Part shown: positions 23,265 to 33,309 of the stretch, piece after piece
Layout of the letters: the number at the start of each line of letters is the position of its first letter
Position numbering within the stretch: position 1 is the stretch's first letter
Assembly: GCF_043290135.1 (NCBI RefSeq)
Contig: NW_027464601.1
Location: 6,950,501-7,014,500 of the forward strand
Length of the DNA stretch: 64,000 nt
From: Rhipicephalus microplus
Taxonomy: Eukaryota > Arthropoda > Arachnida > Ixodida > Ixodidae
Direction: 5' to 3'
Notes under the pieces: model-generated
What the model was told of the DNA's origin: nothing
Databases searched by the model: none
Seen by the model: the letters and a program-made list of their open reading frames with translations, nothing else
Program-made: the position numbers and the translations under genes

Positions 23265-24174
23265 AGCTGTGCGGCAAATGACCTTGGCCGCACAGCTTAT
23301 GCTTGGGCTCCCATGCATGGTCCTCGGGTGGAGCTGTCATTCCGCATCCCCGGCATCGAACATGGTCGCTGATACACACGTCCGATCTGTGTCCTAGCTG
23401 GCCACATCGGTAGCACACCTCGTATCGTTTCTTATAAAGCACGCACTTCAGCGGTACGCCGTAACAGTACATCAACCTGGGCACTGTCTCATTTTTGAAG
23501 ATGATGACCGCTGAACTTGAGTTCCCCAGCTCCCTAACACCAAGTATCGGCGGATTCCTCGAGTTGCCGAAAGCCTCTGTCAGTTCCTCTACTGACAATC
23601 TCGGGTCAATGCCGCTCACCACACCCCGCCCGCTATCCTCGTGCGGCGCGAGGTACGCCGTGACGTCATAGTTCTTGCCTTCAATCTTGAGAGACGTAAT
23701 CCTGGTCACCTTCCAGACAGTGTCTATGTCTGGAGTGCTGAAAATCAGGGTGCCTTGCTTGTCGTTAACAATGAACACTTCCTTTTCTTGTCCCTTAATC
23801 CACTGAATTTGCGCCGCCATGCGCACCGCCTCACTGAGCCTGGTGTTCGGAATTTTTGTGAGCGCCAGCCCGCACTTCAGACGAATGATTATCTTGTACT
23901 CGTTCGCCGGCAACCGCGGTAGGTACGACGCAATCGAGCACTCCGCGATCTTGTGCCCCAGCTTTTTGTATGCGGCGTTCGCAGCCGCCGTCTTCTTCCT
24001 GTCTTCGCCGAGCTCGGCTCCACTTTCTGCCCGGGCGTTGCCATCTTGGCGTCCCTGTCTGTCACCTCTAGCGATGTCACGCAGCTCTTTAACATGTTTT
24101 CCAAACTTCGTGATCCAGTCAGCGGTTCTAAATTCTTCAGGGGTAATTTCAGTACCCTCCACGGTCACCTCCAT
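23265..24174 (-). pseudogene. LINE ORF1 (gag-like, zinc knuckle), 3' truncated
   Basis: The open frame starts at ATG 24174 (MEVTVEGTEITPEEFRTADW) and runs about 300 residues. The N-terminal third is basic and hydrophilic. The middle is a gag-like domain (KIIIRLKCGLALTKI...YDVTAYLAPHEDSG). The C-terminal part has CYRCGQLGHRSDVC (CX2CX4HX4C) followed by CRGCG and LCGQGH. Such ORF1 proteins bind element RNA. The last 36 or so codons of the open frame (down to 23155) are read from the tandem array and are not original coding sequence. Confidence 0.85.
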
Positions 24175-24290
24175 TGCCGTCGCGTCTCCACAACGGGGCT
24201 CTGAAGCGAACGCCGGGGGCGTCGGCCACCGCCGAGCCGCCGCGTTTGTTCACCGCTAGCATTAAGCTTTGCTGGGCGGAGACGCAGTCG
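23265..24290 (-). mobile_element. LINE fragment carrying ORF1 only
   Basis: The 5' part of a minus-strand LINE: a short GC-rich 5' region (24175-24290) then ORF1. The element stops abruptly inside ORF1 at about 23265, where array sequence begins, so ORF2 is missing. An element that keeps its 5' end but loses its 3' end is not explained by ordinary 5' truncation. Deletion or recombination with the array is more likely. Confidence 0.75.
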
Positions 24291-25909
24291 ACACTAAAAT
24301 AGCCATAACATGTCTCAAAACGTACGCACAGTCCTGAAGTCGTGGTCTAGACGATCCCTAGAACTTCAGGCAGGCGATTATAGGAGTTGTTTGCTGTAAC
24401 TGCACAATTTCCACCAGACCAAACAACTTTCCGCGGAGCTGATGAGAGGCACATCCGAACTCCCTGGCCCCCTGGTCTTGCGTCTGTCGTGGAGGAATGC
24501 GCAGTAGACTGACACGTCCGTAGACGAGATTGAAGACAATGCAGTATCGTCCTTGGCAAAGATCCTGCTCGAATATGATGGGCGGTCTGCCAGCACTACA
24601 TCTGAAAACAGTGAGTTCTGTTTGATCTTTTGCGCAAGAAATCATGGTGTCGTAGTGGCGAGAAAAAATTCCACCCAAGGATGATGTTCAGGGCGCATGC
24701 CTAATTTATAATGATTGAACGGCGGTTGTGCATACTGCTGCCACATCAATGCTTTTCGTGGCGCTATTGCTGTACAGAGGGAGACCGACAAGTGGCGCCT
24801 TCACTCTTCGTAGTAATCCGTTATAGCGGCTGCGTCCAGTTAAGCAAAACTAAGTTGCCCAAAACACATGATGTATTGATTAAACTTTCCAGGCCTGTGC
24901 CACCATAATTAAAAGAGGAGGAAGATCTTTCTGCTAATTCAATAAAGTTTACTCGTTTTTTTTATGATTGAAACAGGCAAAACTAACAGGAAAACCCCAT
25001 GTTAAACACATTTCCTCGGAGGGGCTACAAGAGTCTACGCAGGAAGGGCTGTTTAAGTACTTCAATGCCAACAGCTTCTTTAAAGAAGGACTCCGGTGCA
25101 TTTTAGGTCCCGCTGAGATAAGGCTGTTTTGCAATAGTATTGACAGTCCTGCAAAAGCTAGGGTTGTTCATTTCGCCTAGTCGCTCGTAAATATATTCAA
25201 GTAAGCAGTAAACGACGAGTCAGAATAGAAACCGAAACAGAGGGCTGCTCCATTATTTATGGTGGGTATACGATGATGTCACGAGAATCCGTCGCCCATG
25301 ACGTCCCGAGATCCGCTAAAACCCACTAGATTGTGAATATAGCTCACGTGCCGCTTCGGATGCGCGAAAACTAAGTTGGCAATGTATTCCGACGCGGAAT
25401 CACGCTGTACAAGCGCGTCTGAACTTACCAGTAACAAGTTCGGCAATTATTGCATCTACTATCTGAGCACGGAAGCATCACTTTTTTAATTTTGACCGGC
25501 CGGCACGTGTAGCATCTGATATGCCCCGAGTTGATTCCCTCATTGCTCAATACTGTAAGACCCGACGTCAACGACAACTAACACGCTGTATGGAGTTGAC
25601 AAAACTGAAGTGTGCTCACGTTGTCGTCACCTGGAAGTAGAAAACGTGGGCTGCCTCCGTATGCTGAAAAAGGTGGCGTTTTTAAAAAAAGTGTAGGCCC
25701 TTAAGTCAGGTACACAGGCTGGCCCGCATTTAGAAGTGCGATTCCAGAATGGTCTACCAATTTTAAACTTGGTGTTTTAAAAAAAACTAAATGACTTACA
25801 GTTCTGTTGTTTGCCACATATTACAATGGTACAATCGAGAACACATGTTCAGAGTTTTATTGAAATCAGTAGATATTGAAACAACACCGAAGTTCTCCTT
25901 TGATGTAAC
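24291..25909. other. Mostly unassigned; one weak exon candidate at 24380-24597
   Basis: On the minus strand a good acceptor (CTCACTGTTTTCAG|ATGTAG, at about 24598) is followed by about 210 bp in which all three frames are open, for example RPPIIFEQDLCQGRYCIVF in one frame and RPSYSSRIFAKDDTALSSI in another. No donor and no recognised domain were found, so it is left uncalled. The remainder to 25909 has nothing I recognise. Confidence 0.3.
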
Positions 25910-26456
25910 AGAGGCCCTGCAACACTTTTTGGCCATGGTCCGAAACCGCTGCTCGTCAGTCGTCACGGCTCCCGAGAACACGTGACCCAATATCATTACA
26001 CTGTTCGCGGCCTGGAATTCGCAATAACTCCTCAGAGTTAGCTAAAAATTGCTTTCTTTTCTCTTGACTGATGATGCTACAAGCTGCTTCACGATCACTC
26101 GTCACAGCCACTGTATCAGCTGGTGTGAGCATGACGCGCTCAGAACAGCCGCCGCCGGGGGCCGCTACTTGTCGACGCAGCATGTGATCGAACTTAAAAC
26201 GCGTGCATTCGAAGAAAATAAAAGACGAAAAATGCTCAAGATGATGAGGTGCGCGTGACGTATTTTCTTACCCCATGTCGTCCCTCCCTGCTTAGCTTCC
26301 AGTGCTTTCGTTGCAACGACGGAAGAATGCAGTGCGCGAGAAATCTTTGTAGTTCCACTTGTACTAGAGAGATTTTGCGCCGGTTAAATGGCGAGGCAAT
26401 AAGCCCTTTTGGTGAAGCCATTCCAAGTCTACTTGGAATGGTGTAGCAGGGCCTCT
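25910..26456. mobile_element. Non-autonomous DNA element with 16-bp terminal inverted repeats
   Basis: The left end AGAGGCCCTGCAACAC (25910-25925) and the reverse complement of the right end AGAGGCCCTGCTACAC (26441-26456) match at 15 of 16 positions. Just inside the right end is a perfect hairpin, CCATTCCAAG/CTTGGAATGG (26419-26442). The 547-bp interior has no credible coding frame. This is MITE-like architecture. I found no clear target duplication, so the superfamily is open. Confidence 0.65.
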
Positions 26457-26888
26457 TTAAGGCAGCCCTTTGTAAGCTAGTAGCAAGAGGTCTCCTGCTC
26501 GTCATCTGGACCACAGACGCTGCTTCCTTCATATCCTCTTACCCTCAATACGTTCACCATCGCCCTCCCAGAGATACGCAGTCATGCTCCCTCAAGAGTA
26601 TACATTCGCTTTCCATGGCTTTACTCATAAGCACCTTCTTCTGTAGCGGCTGCTGCCGAAATGAACTAGGCGCTCATGTGGAAATACCTAACCAACACAG
26701 GCGTGCACCGCTCAATGAACCCAGGCCATAACTTCAGTTATTTTTATGGCATCAATGATGGCAATGATTATGAACAAAATTTGCAATAGTTATGTTTCAA
26801 GCGAAATGGCAGCTCCTAACGAACCGTCCATTCAGACGTTCCCTCTTGTCACGCCAACAAGCGCCCCCACGCCGTGTGACTTCTTTTT
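26457..26888. other. No recognisable feature
   Basis: Unassigned sequence between the MITE-like element and the tRNA-like element. Confidence 0.5.
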
Positions 26889-27320
26889 TTTACAGTGAAA
26901 GCTGTTAAGCAATCACAACTCAGGTAACGCGCAGTTGTCCGCCGCCACCGCCGCTGGTGTCCGTAACCACATAGCGCGAAATTGGAAAAGAAGAAACCTA
27001 ACACCAATGACAGAGTACGTGTGACTCGAGCATGGGTCCGCTGGGTGCCAGCCAAGTATTCTAACAGTGCGTTACACCGGTGCTTGTGACTTGCTGTCAA
27101 ACTTGCCTTAGGCAGGCTTGACGTCGGGAAATCAATCGCGTTATTACGACTTATAAAGCGTTTTAAAACAGCGAAAGAACAACCAGTCATCGCAGAATGC
27201 GAAAAGCGTATCGAGTGGGCCATCCAGTGCTCCAACCTATCACAAAAGCTTGTTCTTGTTGCCCTATTAACTGGGGCGCTAACCCACTTCAATTATAATT
27301 TCTCATCATTGTCAGCCACT
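26889..27320 (-). repeat. Possible second tRNA-derived SINE family
   Basis: On the minus strand, 27088-27018 reads like a decayed tRNA: GGTGTAACGCACTGTTAGAA in the place of a GTGTAGCTCAGTGG A-box region, then ACTTGGCTGGCACCCAGCGG, then a B-box-like CATGCTCGAGTCACA. The flanks on both sides may be the element head and body, but the borders are not defined. Both polymerase III boxes deviate from consensus. It is distinct in sequence from the Ruka-like SINE. Confidence 0.4.
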
Positions 27321-29713
27321 GGATGAACAATTAGCACAAATTTTCTTGTTAGTGTTCAGTGGATACCACGCTTCTCAGAATAAGGACGAAAAATAGCATA
27401 GCGAATGCTGGCCAATTATTCAAATAACTTTACCAATAATGACTTAGTGCGTATTAAGCAACTGTGCTTGCAGTAGTTACGCAATGAGTGTTTCGAAAAA
27501 GCTCTGAAAGGATGCTCTTCTAGCTTTCGCTGTGACTGTGCTGCGCCTTCCGCGCAGGCCTGGTTTTTTTTTTGTAATCTTTATTTCTTCAGCAGTAGAA
27601 CATTCTGCTCACGGAATAATACAGCTGGTGTACCCGCGATGGCTATTTCTACTGTCATTGGTCTAGTCTCCCTCTAATTCAACGCACTGTGTCATTCACA
27701 ACAGCTGCTGGCATGTGCCTGCATAGTGTGAAGCGTGTTTTATCGTAGAAGCTAAGACATCTCTATGGGTCGCAAAAATTCAGTTTCAAGCACAACAAAC
27801 ATTGTCATTTTTTTTTTGTTCTAATATAGTGGTTTCTCAATTCATACCGCAGAAATAAAGGCCGGATATTATCTGCCGTCAAATTTTAAGGCACAAAACA
27901 TAACGAAGTACTTGCAAATTTTTACTTTTTTTTATTACAGTCGTACCCGACTTGCCGTCAGCTAAATCTAATTATGCTTGATATCGAGATATATTCGAAC
28001 AAGACAGTGCTTTCGCGTTAACGCATATAAAAGTTTTCGGATGCACGCCAAAAAATATTCCTGCAACCCTTGAAAGATAACTTTTTGGTACGAAAAATCT
28101 CATGCTTGCTTTCCCTAAGAAACATTTGGTTTGTCTTCACGGTGAAGACTTTCTCACATGAGTTGGAGAAAGTGAGTGCCATGACGAGGAGGGTACGGTG
28201 TGGACTGAGTTGAAACTACCGCTTACCAGCGCGAGCTTTCTACAATGATTTCTCATCATCACGAGCCCATCAGCTCATCCTTCCGGTCTCTTCCTTAACG
28301 CGGCCACTAGTAAAAAACGAAACACCTCTTTCATCTCCGCAAGACAGGCGATAATTGACACTGTTTAATGTAGATAAGCCTGAGCTCGCCGCTACGCTCA
28401 GTATGTATTGAAGTACACTGACAATGATAGAAAAAAGTCAAACGTGAGAGCAGGGGTATCAGGGCTGGGGACTGACAAGTGTGCACAACTTCTGATGAAG
28501 ATATTGAGGCGCTGATTACAACAATAGCGTGATTACATTACTAGACCGCGCCCAGCTTACAAACTTCGGAAACATAAAAATGATAAAAAATTTACGAACA
28601 TTCACGAAATGTATGCTGATAATGGGGTGAAACACTGTGCATGGGATCTTGAATCGTGGCCATCTATTTTGTTCTGGTTAAAGGCATTTTATATTTTTCT
28701 TGATAACTTTTTGTTCTGTCATATCCTTTGGTTGATGGGTGGTTAGATGGCGCTGTTTTTTTTTTGTTGTTGTGGTCTTATACTTTGTTTGTTGTGGTTA
28801 ACAGCTTTTTATTAACCTCTTTGTTGTTCACAGATGTTTCTGTTTCTACATGTACTGTAGAAACCGGGCAGCGGTTTATAAACGTGTGGACACTGTGCGA
28901 TCTTATTCGCCCTAAACATTCCTGTTTATTCATGAGAAACCTTTTGCGTTATCGCAAAGCCGCGCCTGGAAGCAAACTAGCGAACTTTAATTCGCGTCGA
29001 AAATTCGGTCAATCAATCAAAACCTTTACATCTAATTATATGACATTCAGAACTTATTCCCGGTCTTTTTGCTGTTGTTTTTTTTCGAGCTCGTCAATAT
29101 GCGGTTGCCAGTGCATTCCAGTTCACTGGATCTTATATTCCTACAAACAAAAAGTGGCGATAAGTCGATTTAATCACTTTTCTGTTAATCATCTCAATTA
29201 CTGTGTTATTTATTTTAACGCAATCGCTATAAGGCGATCAGTTCGGAGAAATTCTGGTGCCGGTGTTTTTAGTTGTCAGAGAAATAATATTATTTTATCA
29301 ATAACCTGAAAGTCAAAAAAGATGCAAACTAAATAAATTATAAAAGACTCGTAGCCAGGTCATCGCTCAAAACTTCTTCAGGGGAAATTCTACACGAATG
29401 CCACGTATGGAGAGAACATCTCCTCAACGCATATCGTACTCTGTGGTGAGAGCGTACAATTGCGCCAGGCGTCAAAGGCCCACTCATTACAAAGTGTTCA
29501 GACATATTTAATAATCATCAGTGACTGCAATATCATGTACAAAGTGAGCAACCTCTTATGTTCGCGGGTTGCCTTACGGACACGAATCGAGGCCATTGTC
29601 GAATCTCTGAAGGGAGAGATTTAGCGCTTTGGGTACTCCACTCTACTTACAGTAGGCATTCTGGGATAGCCTAAAACAGCCAACTTTACGCGCGCAGTTG
29701 TTCTTTTACTTAC
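27321..29713. other. No supported gene
   Basis: AT-rich. The 193-residue plus frame at 28728-29309 is low-complexity (poly-F, poly-C and L-rich from T-rich DNA) and has no domain. I regard it as chance. No other feature is seen. Confidence 0.4.
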
Positions 29714-29883
29714 GGCATGACTGAGGCATGCACCGAGAACTGAAGCTTGGCTAGCAATCCATGCGGCGATGTACACAGGGTCGATTACGCTATTAATATC
29801 ATGAAGGCGAAGGTCAAACGTTCTCAGTTTTTCAGGAATTTCGAAGTCGCACATACTCTGCTTCAACGAACAACAACCGGATA
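29714..29883 (-). CDS. Candidate internal exon of an unrecognised host gene
   Basis: Minus strand. An acceptor (TTCTTTTTATTTCGAGCTTAATAG) is followed by 170 bp of open frame reading GCCSLKQSMCDFEIPEKLRT and then FDLRLHDINSVIDPVYIAAW to SVLGACLSHA, ending at a strong GTAAGT donor (GT at 29713-29712). The composition is that of a folded protein, with balanced charge and regularly placed hydrophobics. I do not recognise the family. It does not join in phase with the candidate at 30304-30418 through these exact sites, so either an exon is missing, another acceptor is used, or one call is wrong. Confidence 0.4.
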
Positions 29884-30303
29884 CTATTAAGCTCGAAATA
29901 AAAAGAATGCGCAGGTTGAAGCATTCACGTTCATTTTTAACAAAAAAATATTGCACCATTTTAGCGAGTTCCGGAGAGTAACACGCCGAAACAGTAAAAC
30001 GTAGACGCGATCGCATGCGGCGTTACTCAGCCAAGTGGGCCTAAATGCTCACAAATTAAGAGCTAAGTGGGTGCCTAGTCATCATTGCACTTAACAGGTG
30101 TTGCTTTTTTTTCCGGTATACTACTGGACAAAGAAACCACAGACAACTAGCATACACAAAGGTAGCCTTTGCCAATGCTGGCAATAGCGAGGAACTCTCG
30201 CATAGCCATCAAACTGAATGCAGAAGCATGAAGCAAGGCATTTTAATTGACATGTACGGATGTATGAATGTACTTTACATGTGCATTGCTTTGAGCCACT
30301 TAC

Positions 30304-30418
30304 AATGTGGAATTCTCTGATGTATCTCAAGCCGTTGTATTGGTGCAATTCAATAGCTTCTGCAACGTCTTTTCCACGGATTAGGAGATGACCAGTTGAA
30401 TCGGACGTTCGAGATCTT
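30304..30418 (-). CDS. Candidate internal exon of an unrecognised host gene
   Basis: Minus strand. The acceptor TTTTTTCGTACTGGTACCTACTCCAG is followed by 115 bp with a single open frame (SRTSDSTGHLLIRGKDVAEA, then IELHQYNGLRYIREFHI), ending at CATT|GTAAGT (GT at 30303-30302). The other two frames contain stops, which supports real coding. It lies 420 bp upstream of the candidate at 29714-29883 on the same strand. Function is unknown. Confidence 0.4.
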
Positions 30419-31608
30419 CTGGAGTAGGTACCAGTACGAAAAAATGTATTCTAATATGAGGGTATGAATGCCATTGGCTGTGGCCTGTTGCTAGGCTCAT
30501 TGTCTTCTAGGACTCCGTGCATGCCGTACATATCCATGACCGACATCACAATATTCACTTCGTTTTTGTATGATATGTGGAGCCTTCAAATCTGAGCTAC
30601 AGGAGGGCAAAGTAGATGATATATGGCATCTCTTTAAAAATAATGACACTGTAATAAAGCATCCATGCACTATAGCGGCGCACTCAACATATGAGATATG
30701 CCTGACCTGTCTGCAATGTTCAGACAGCAAAGCTGCTTTATGATAACGCAGGAAAAAATTTTTTCATTTTTATTAATCATTTATTCAACATTTTAGCATA
30801 TAACTGTATCCAATGTCTCGACAAAAGGATATGATAATTTCCTAATATAAGGCAGAGAAGTCCTGCTGCAAGGGTATCGGCAAACATCGGTGTCACGTCA
30901 TTTTATATCTCCTTTGCTAGGTTATATGGACGGAAACTTACACATTGACCACTTTATTAGTTGCATGGCTTTTTTTCGTAGTGAAAAAACTTGGACCACT
31001 GAAATGACCTGCTTTCTTCCTGTGATAAAGCATCTGTTATTCACACTGTAGAGGGCGTGTTGTCGCGCTTTGCTTCTTAGCAGTGTATAGTTTCTGACGA
31101 AGCCAGCCAAACACCACCACTGGCATTTACTGCATTGATTTGTCCTTCATCGATCCCTCAAAGAAATCCGGACATTCAAAGCAAAACAACCTAGAAGACC
31201 GGCAATCGGTTCTCCAATGCAAAGGTATGCGTGGCTGTCAGGGAGTCCGGGTCCTGTATACTCATCCTCGTCGTCACTACAAGTCTTATGTGGATGCACA
31301 TTTACACTCACGTCTACTCGGCGGTATTCAAAAGCAGTGTCATTTGTATACACCATTTCAATGTTTATTATTCAGAGGCACAAACTAGATGGGAGGGTGC
31401 TTTGACCCTCTTTCCCTCGAACTTTTCCAGCAAAGTTCGTGATAAAATATATCTCAGGTTGTCTGAAGAAAAACGTATTTTCTGGTTTGCAAGCACTCAG
31501 GCTGGCAAAGTAGCATGTCGAACGGCGCAAGGAAATGCATCGATTAAGTGAGATATTGGTGTTAAAAAGTATTGACACTAGGCTCGAAGAAGCTAACTTT
31601 AGGCCAAC
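30419..31608. other. Unassigned; weak coding hints on the minus strand
   Basis: A minus-strand stretch near 31372-31470 has an acceptor (ACGTTTTTCTTCAG) followed by a short frame ending in TGA with AATAAA immediately after, which would suit a terminal exon, but the encoded peptide is too short to judge. Nothing else is identifiable. Confidence 0.3.
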
Positions 31609-31850
31609 GCACTCGCGAGTCGACTCACTCGGGCTCACTCAAACTCAAATCAAGCGGTGAGTCTAAGTCTGAATGATGCCGGGTGACTAATGTTTTGGTG
31701 AGTTCTAGTCCGACTGAGCCCCGTTGAAGAAAACTTTCATTAGTGTGAGTACGAAAGACTCTAGCTCTGGAAAATTTTCGCGAGTCGGAGTCTGAGGGAG
31801 TTGAAAAGCGCGGAATACATTACACGTGTGAGTCTGAGTGAGCTTCAGAA
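31609..31850. repeat. GAGTC-rich degenerate repeat
   Basis: GAGTC/GACTC and close variants (GAGTCG, GAGTCTGAG, GTGAGTC) recur many times across about 240 bp in both orientations (ACTCGCGAGTCGACTCACTC near 31610, GCGAGTCGGAGTCTGAGGGA near 31780). No coding frame is supported. The pattern is that of a decayed short-period tandem or palindromic repeat. Confidence 0.6.
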
Positions 31851-33050
31851 GTTTTTCCGGCCTACCTCAGAGACTAATCAATAGAACTAATTGGTTGACT
31901 AACTTTAACTTTAACTTTAAATATTATTGTACCAGCGTTCCTACACTAATGTATTCGAAAAAAGAATACGGGTCTTGCTTCAATTTATTAGCCATCGTTT
32001 CAGCGAAAAGTTTTTTTTCTTTTTAACAGGTATACACATAACATCAAGCACCATAATGTTTTCATACAAGTGGTAAACTTTGTAGTACATAACCTCCATT
32101 TTACTAAAGCTTCATACCAGGCATGTAGCCAGTATTTTGTTATGGGAGGGGGGGGGGCGAATTATCAAAGCTCACCTGTACTACTCTTCCTCAGAACTGC
32201 AATTGTAGTTTGCCCGGTGTCTGTGTGTTCTTATCACCCGTGCAATTTCGCCCTTTACTCCAAACATTGCAGCTGTCTTGACATTCAGAGAATATTTTGT
32301 GGAATTCGGCCTCCGCGCTCGCTCCCATCTCTTCCAGCTTTGTTAGCACCAAGTCAGCCTGCTTCAAAGTGACGCTCATATGAGCTCTGCAAGTATGCAG
32401 GCAAGTGGTGCTTGAGGCCTAGGAATATCACTTTCAGCAAGGCATATCATAAATATGGGTGTAGAGATTCACTGATGGAGACAATGAGCGGTGAACGCTG
32501 TTTCTTTGTAACAGAAGATGTCCTTGAACACTTCAAGTGAACGAACCATCTCGGAAAGCGCTTGTCCAAGCAATGCATCTGAATCGTAACGTTCCCTTCA
32601 CCATGTTTCACAATATCGGCGAAGCCAGCCAATTGATATTGTGAACGCTTATTGATGTTTCTTTTTTCAGGACTCTTGTCTTTCTGGGTGAAACCCCCCA
32701 AAAAATGTGCACACTTAAATAATTGTGCAAAGGTCCGTTGAATGTCTTGTCAAGCTGAGGCATCACTCAAGCGAAGGTTCAGGAAGTGCGACGAGAAATG
32801 CGCGTACAAAGCCATTGCATGGGATGGCGTTTCGGATGAGCGCCAGCAACCCTGGAGGTCAACGACACCTTGTCGGACTCTCATCTTCGCGACTGTGTTG
32901 TTGAGCTATCCGATTGGTGGGAGTTGCGGACACCTGGTGCCTCAGGGTTGTCCGACGGCTGGCTATATAAGCCAGAGACGGTTGTACATTACTCTCCCTC
33001 AGTGGCGTACCAACTCTTTCGTGAGGGGGGGGGGCGCAATCAACCTATAT

Positions 33051-33052
<2 letters not shown>
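31851..33052. other. Unassigned region left of the gypsy element
   Basis: G-runs at 32147-32157 and 33025-33034 mark low-complexity repeat edges. Minus frames 32191-32379 (KQADLVLTKLEEMGASAEAE) and 32447-32701 look protein-like and may be remnants of one coding sequence with a frameshift between them, but I do not recognise the family. Confidence 0.35.
32963..32970 (+). promoter_or_regulatory. TATA-box-like sequence
   Basis: CTATATAA in a GC-richer context (GGCTGGCTATATAAGCCAGA) sits just before a (TA)n-flanked gypsy element. It is itself inside a short palindrome (GGCT...AGCC). It might be a fragment of another LTR or a chance match. No gene follows it. Confidence 0.2.

Positions 33053-33094
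<42 letters not shown>
33053..33094. repeat. (AT)n microsatellite, left flank of the gypsy element
   Basis: About 21 AT units directly abutting the LTR. It is mirrored by the longer (TA)n tract on the other side (38428-38521), so the element inserted into a dinucleotide tract or the tracts grew afterwards. Confidence 0.95.
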
Positions 33095-33096
<2 letters not shown>

Positions 33097-33097
<1 letters not shown>

Positions 33098-33267
33098 GAA
33101 GTCTTGGTTTGGATTACCTTTTATTAGGCCCGAGGAACCGGCAGCCGACAGCTACGATGAATGAGCCAAGATGATGATGCTACGCGACAACGATGAGGAT
33201 GCATAAGCCACACATGATAATGATGATAATGTACCGGTGAAGAGGATGCGTATACTAAATGCCCACA
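33097..33267 (-). repeat. Gypsy 3' LTR (171 bp)
   Basis: In element orientation it begins TGTGGGCATTTAGTATACGC and ends CCAAGACTTCA, giving TG...CA ends. It is identical to 38257-38427 except at two positions (near 33205 and 33214). On the internal side it is preceded by GTGGGGGAATTGA, a good polypurine tract. At 171 bp it is short for a gypsy LTR. Confidence 0.95.
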
Positions 33268-33309
33268 TCAATTCCCCCACGTGAAAGCGGCCAGCCTGGC
33301 CGCGGCAAG

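Noticed and set aside
28728..29309. 193-residue open frame on the plus strand
   Set aside because: The peptide is dominated by F, L, S and C from T-rich DNA, has no domain, and runs through an intron-like polypyrimidine tract. Most likely chance.
32963..33050. Solo LTR of another element
   Set aside because: A TATA-like box is present, but no matching second LTR, TG...CA ends or target duplication could be found.
33268..33309. Envelope gene downstream of gypsy pol
   Set aside because: Only 42 bp separate the pol stop from the 3' LTR, so there is no room for one.
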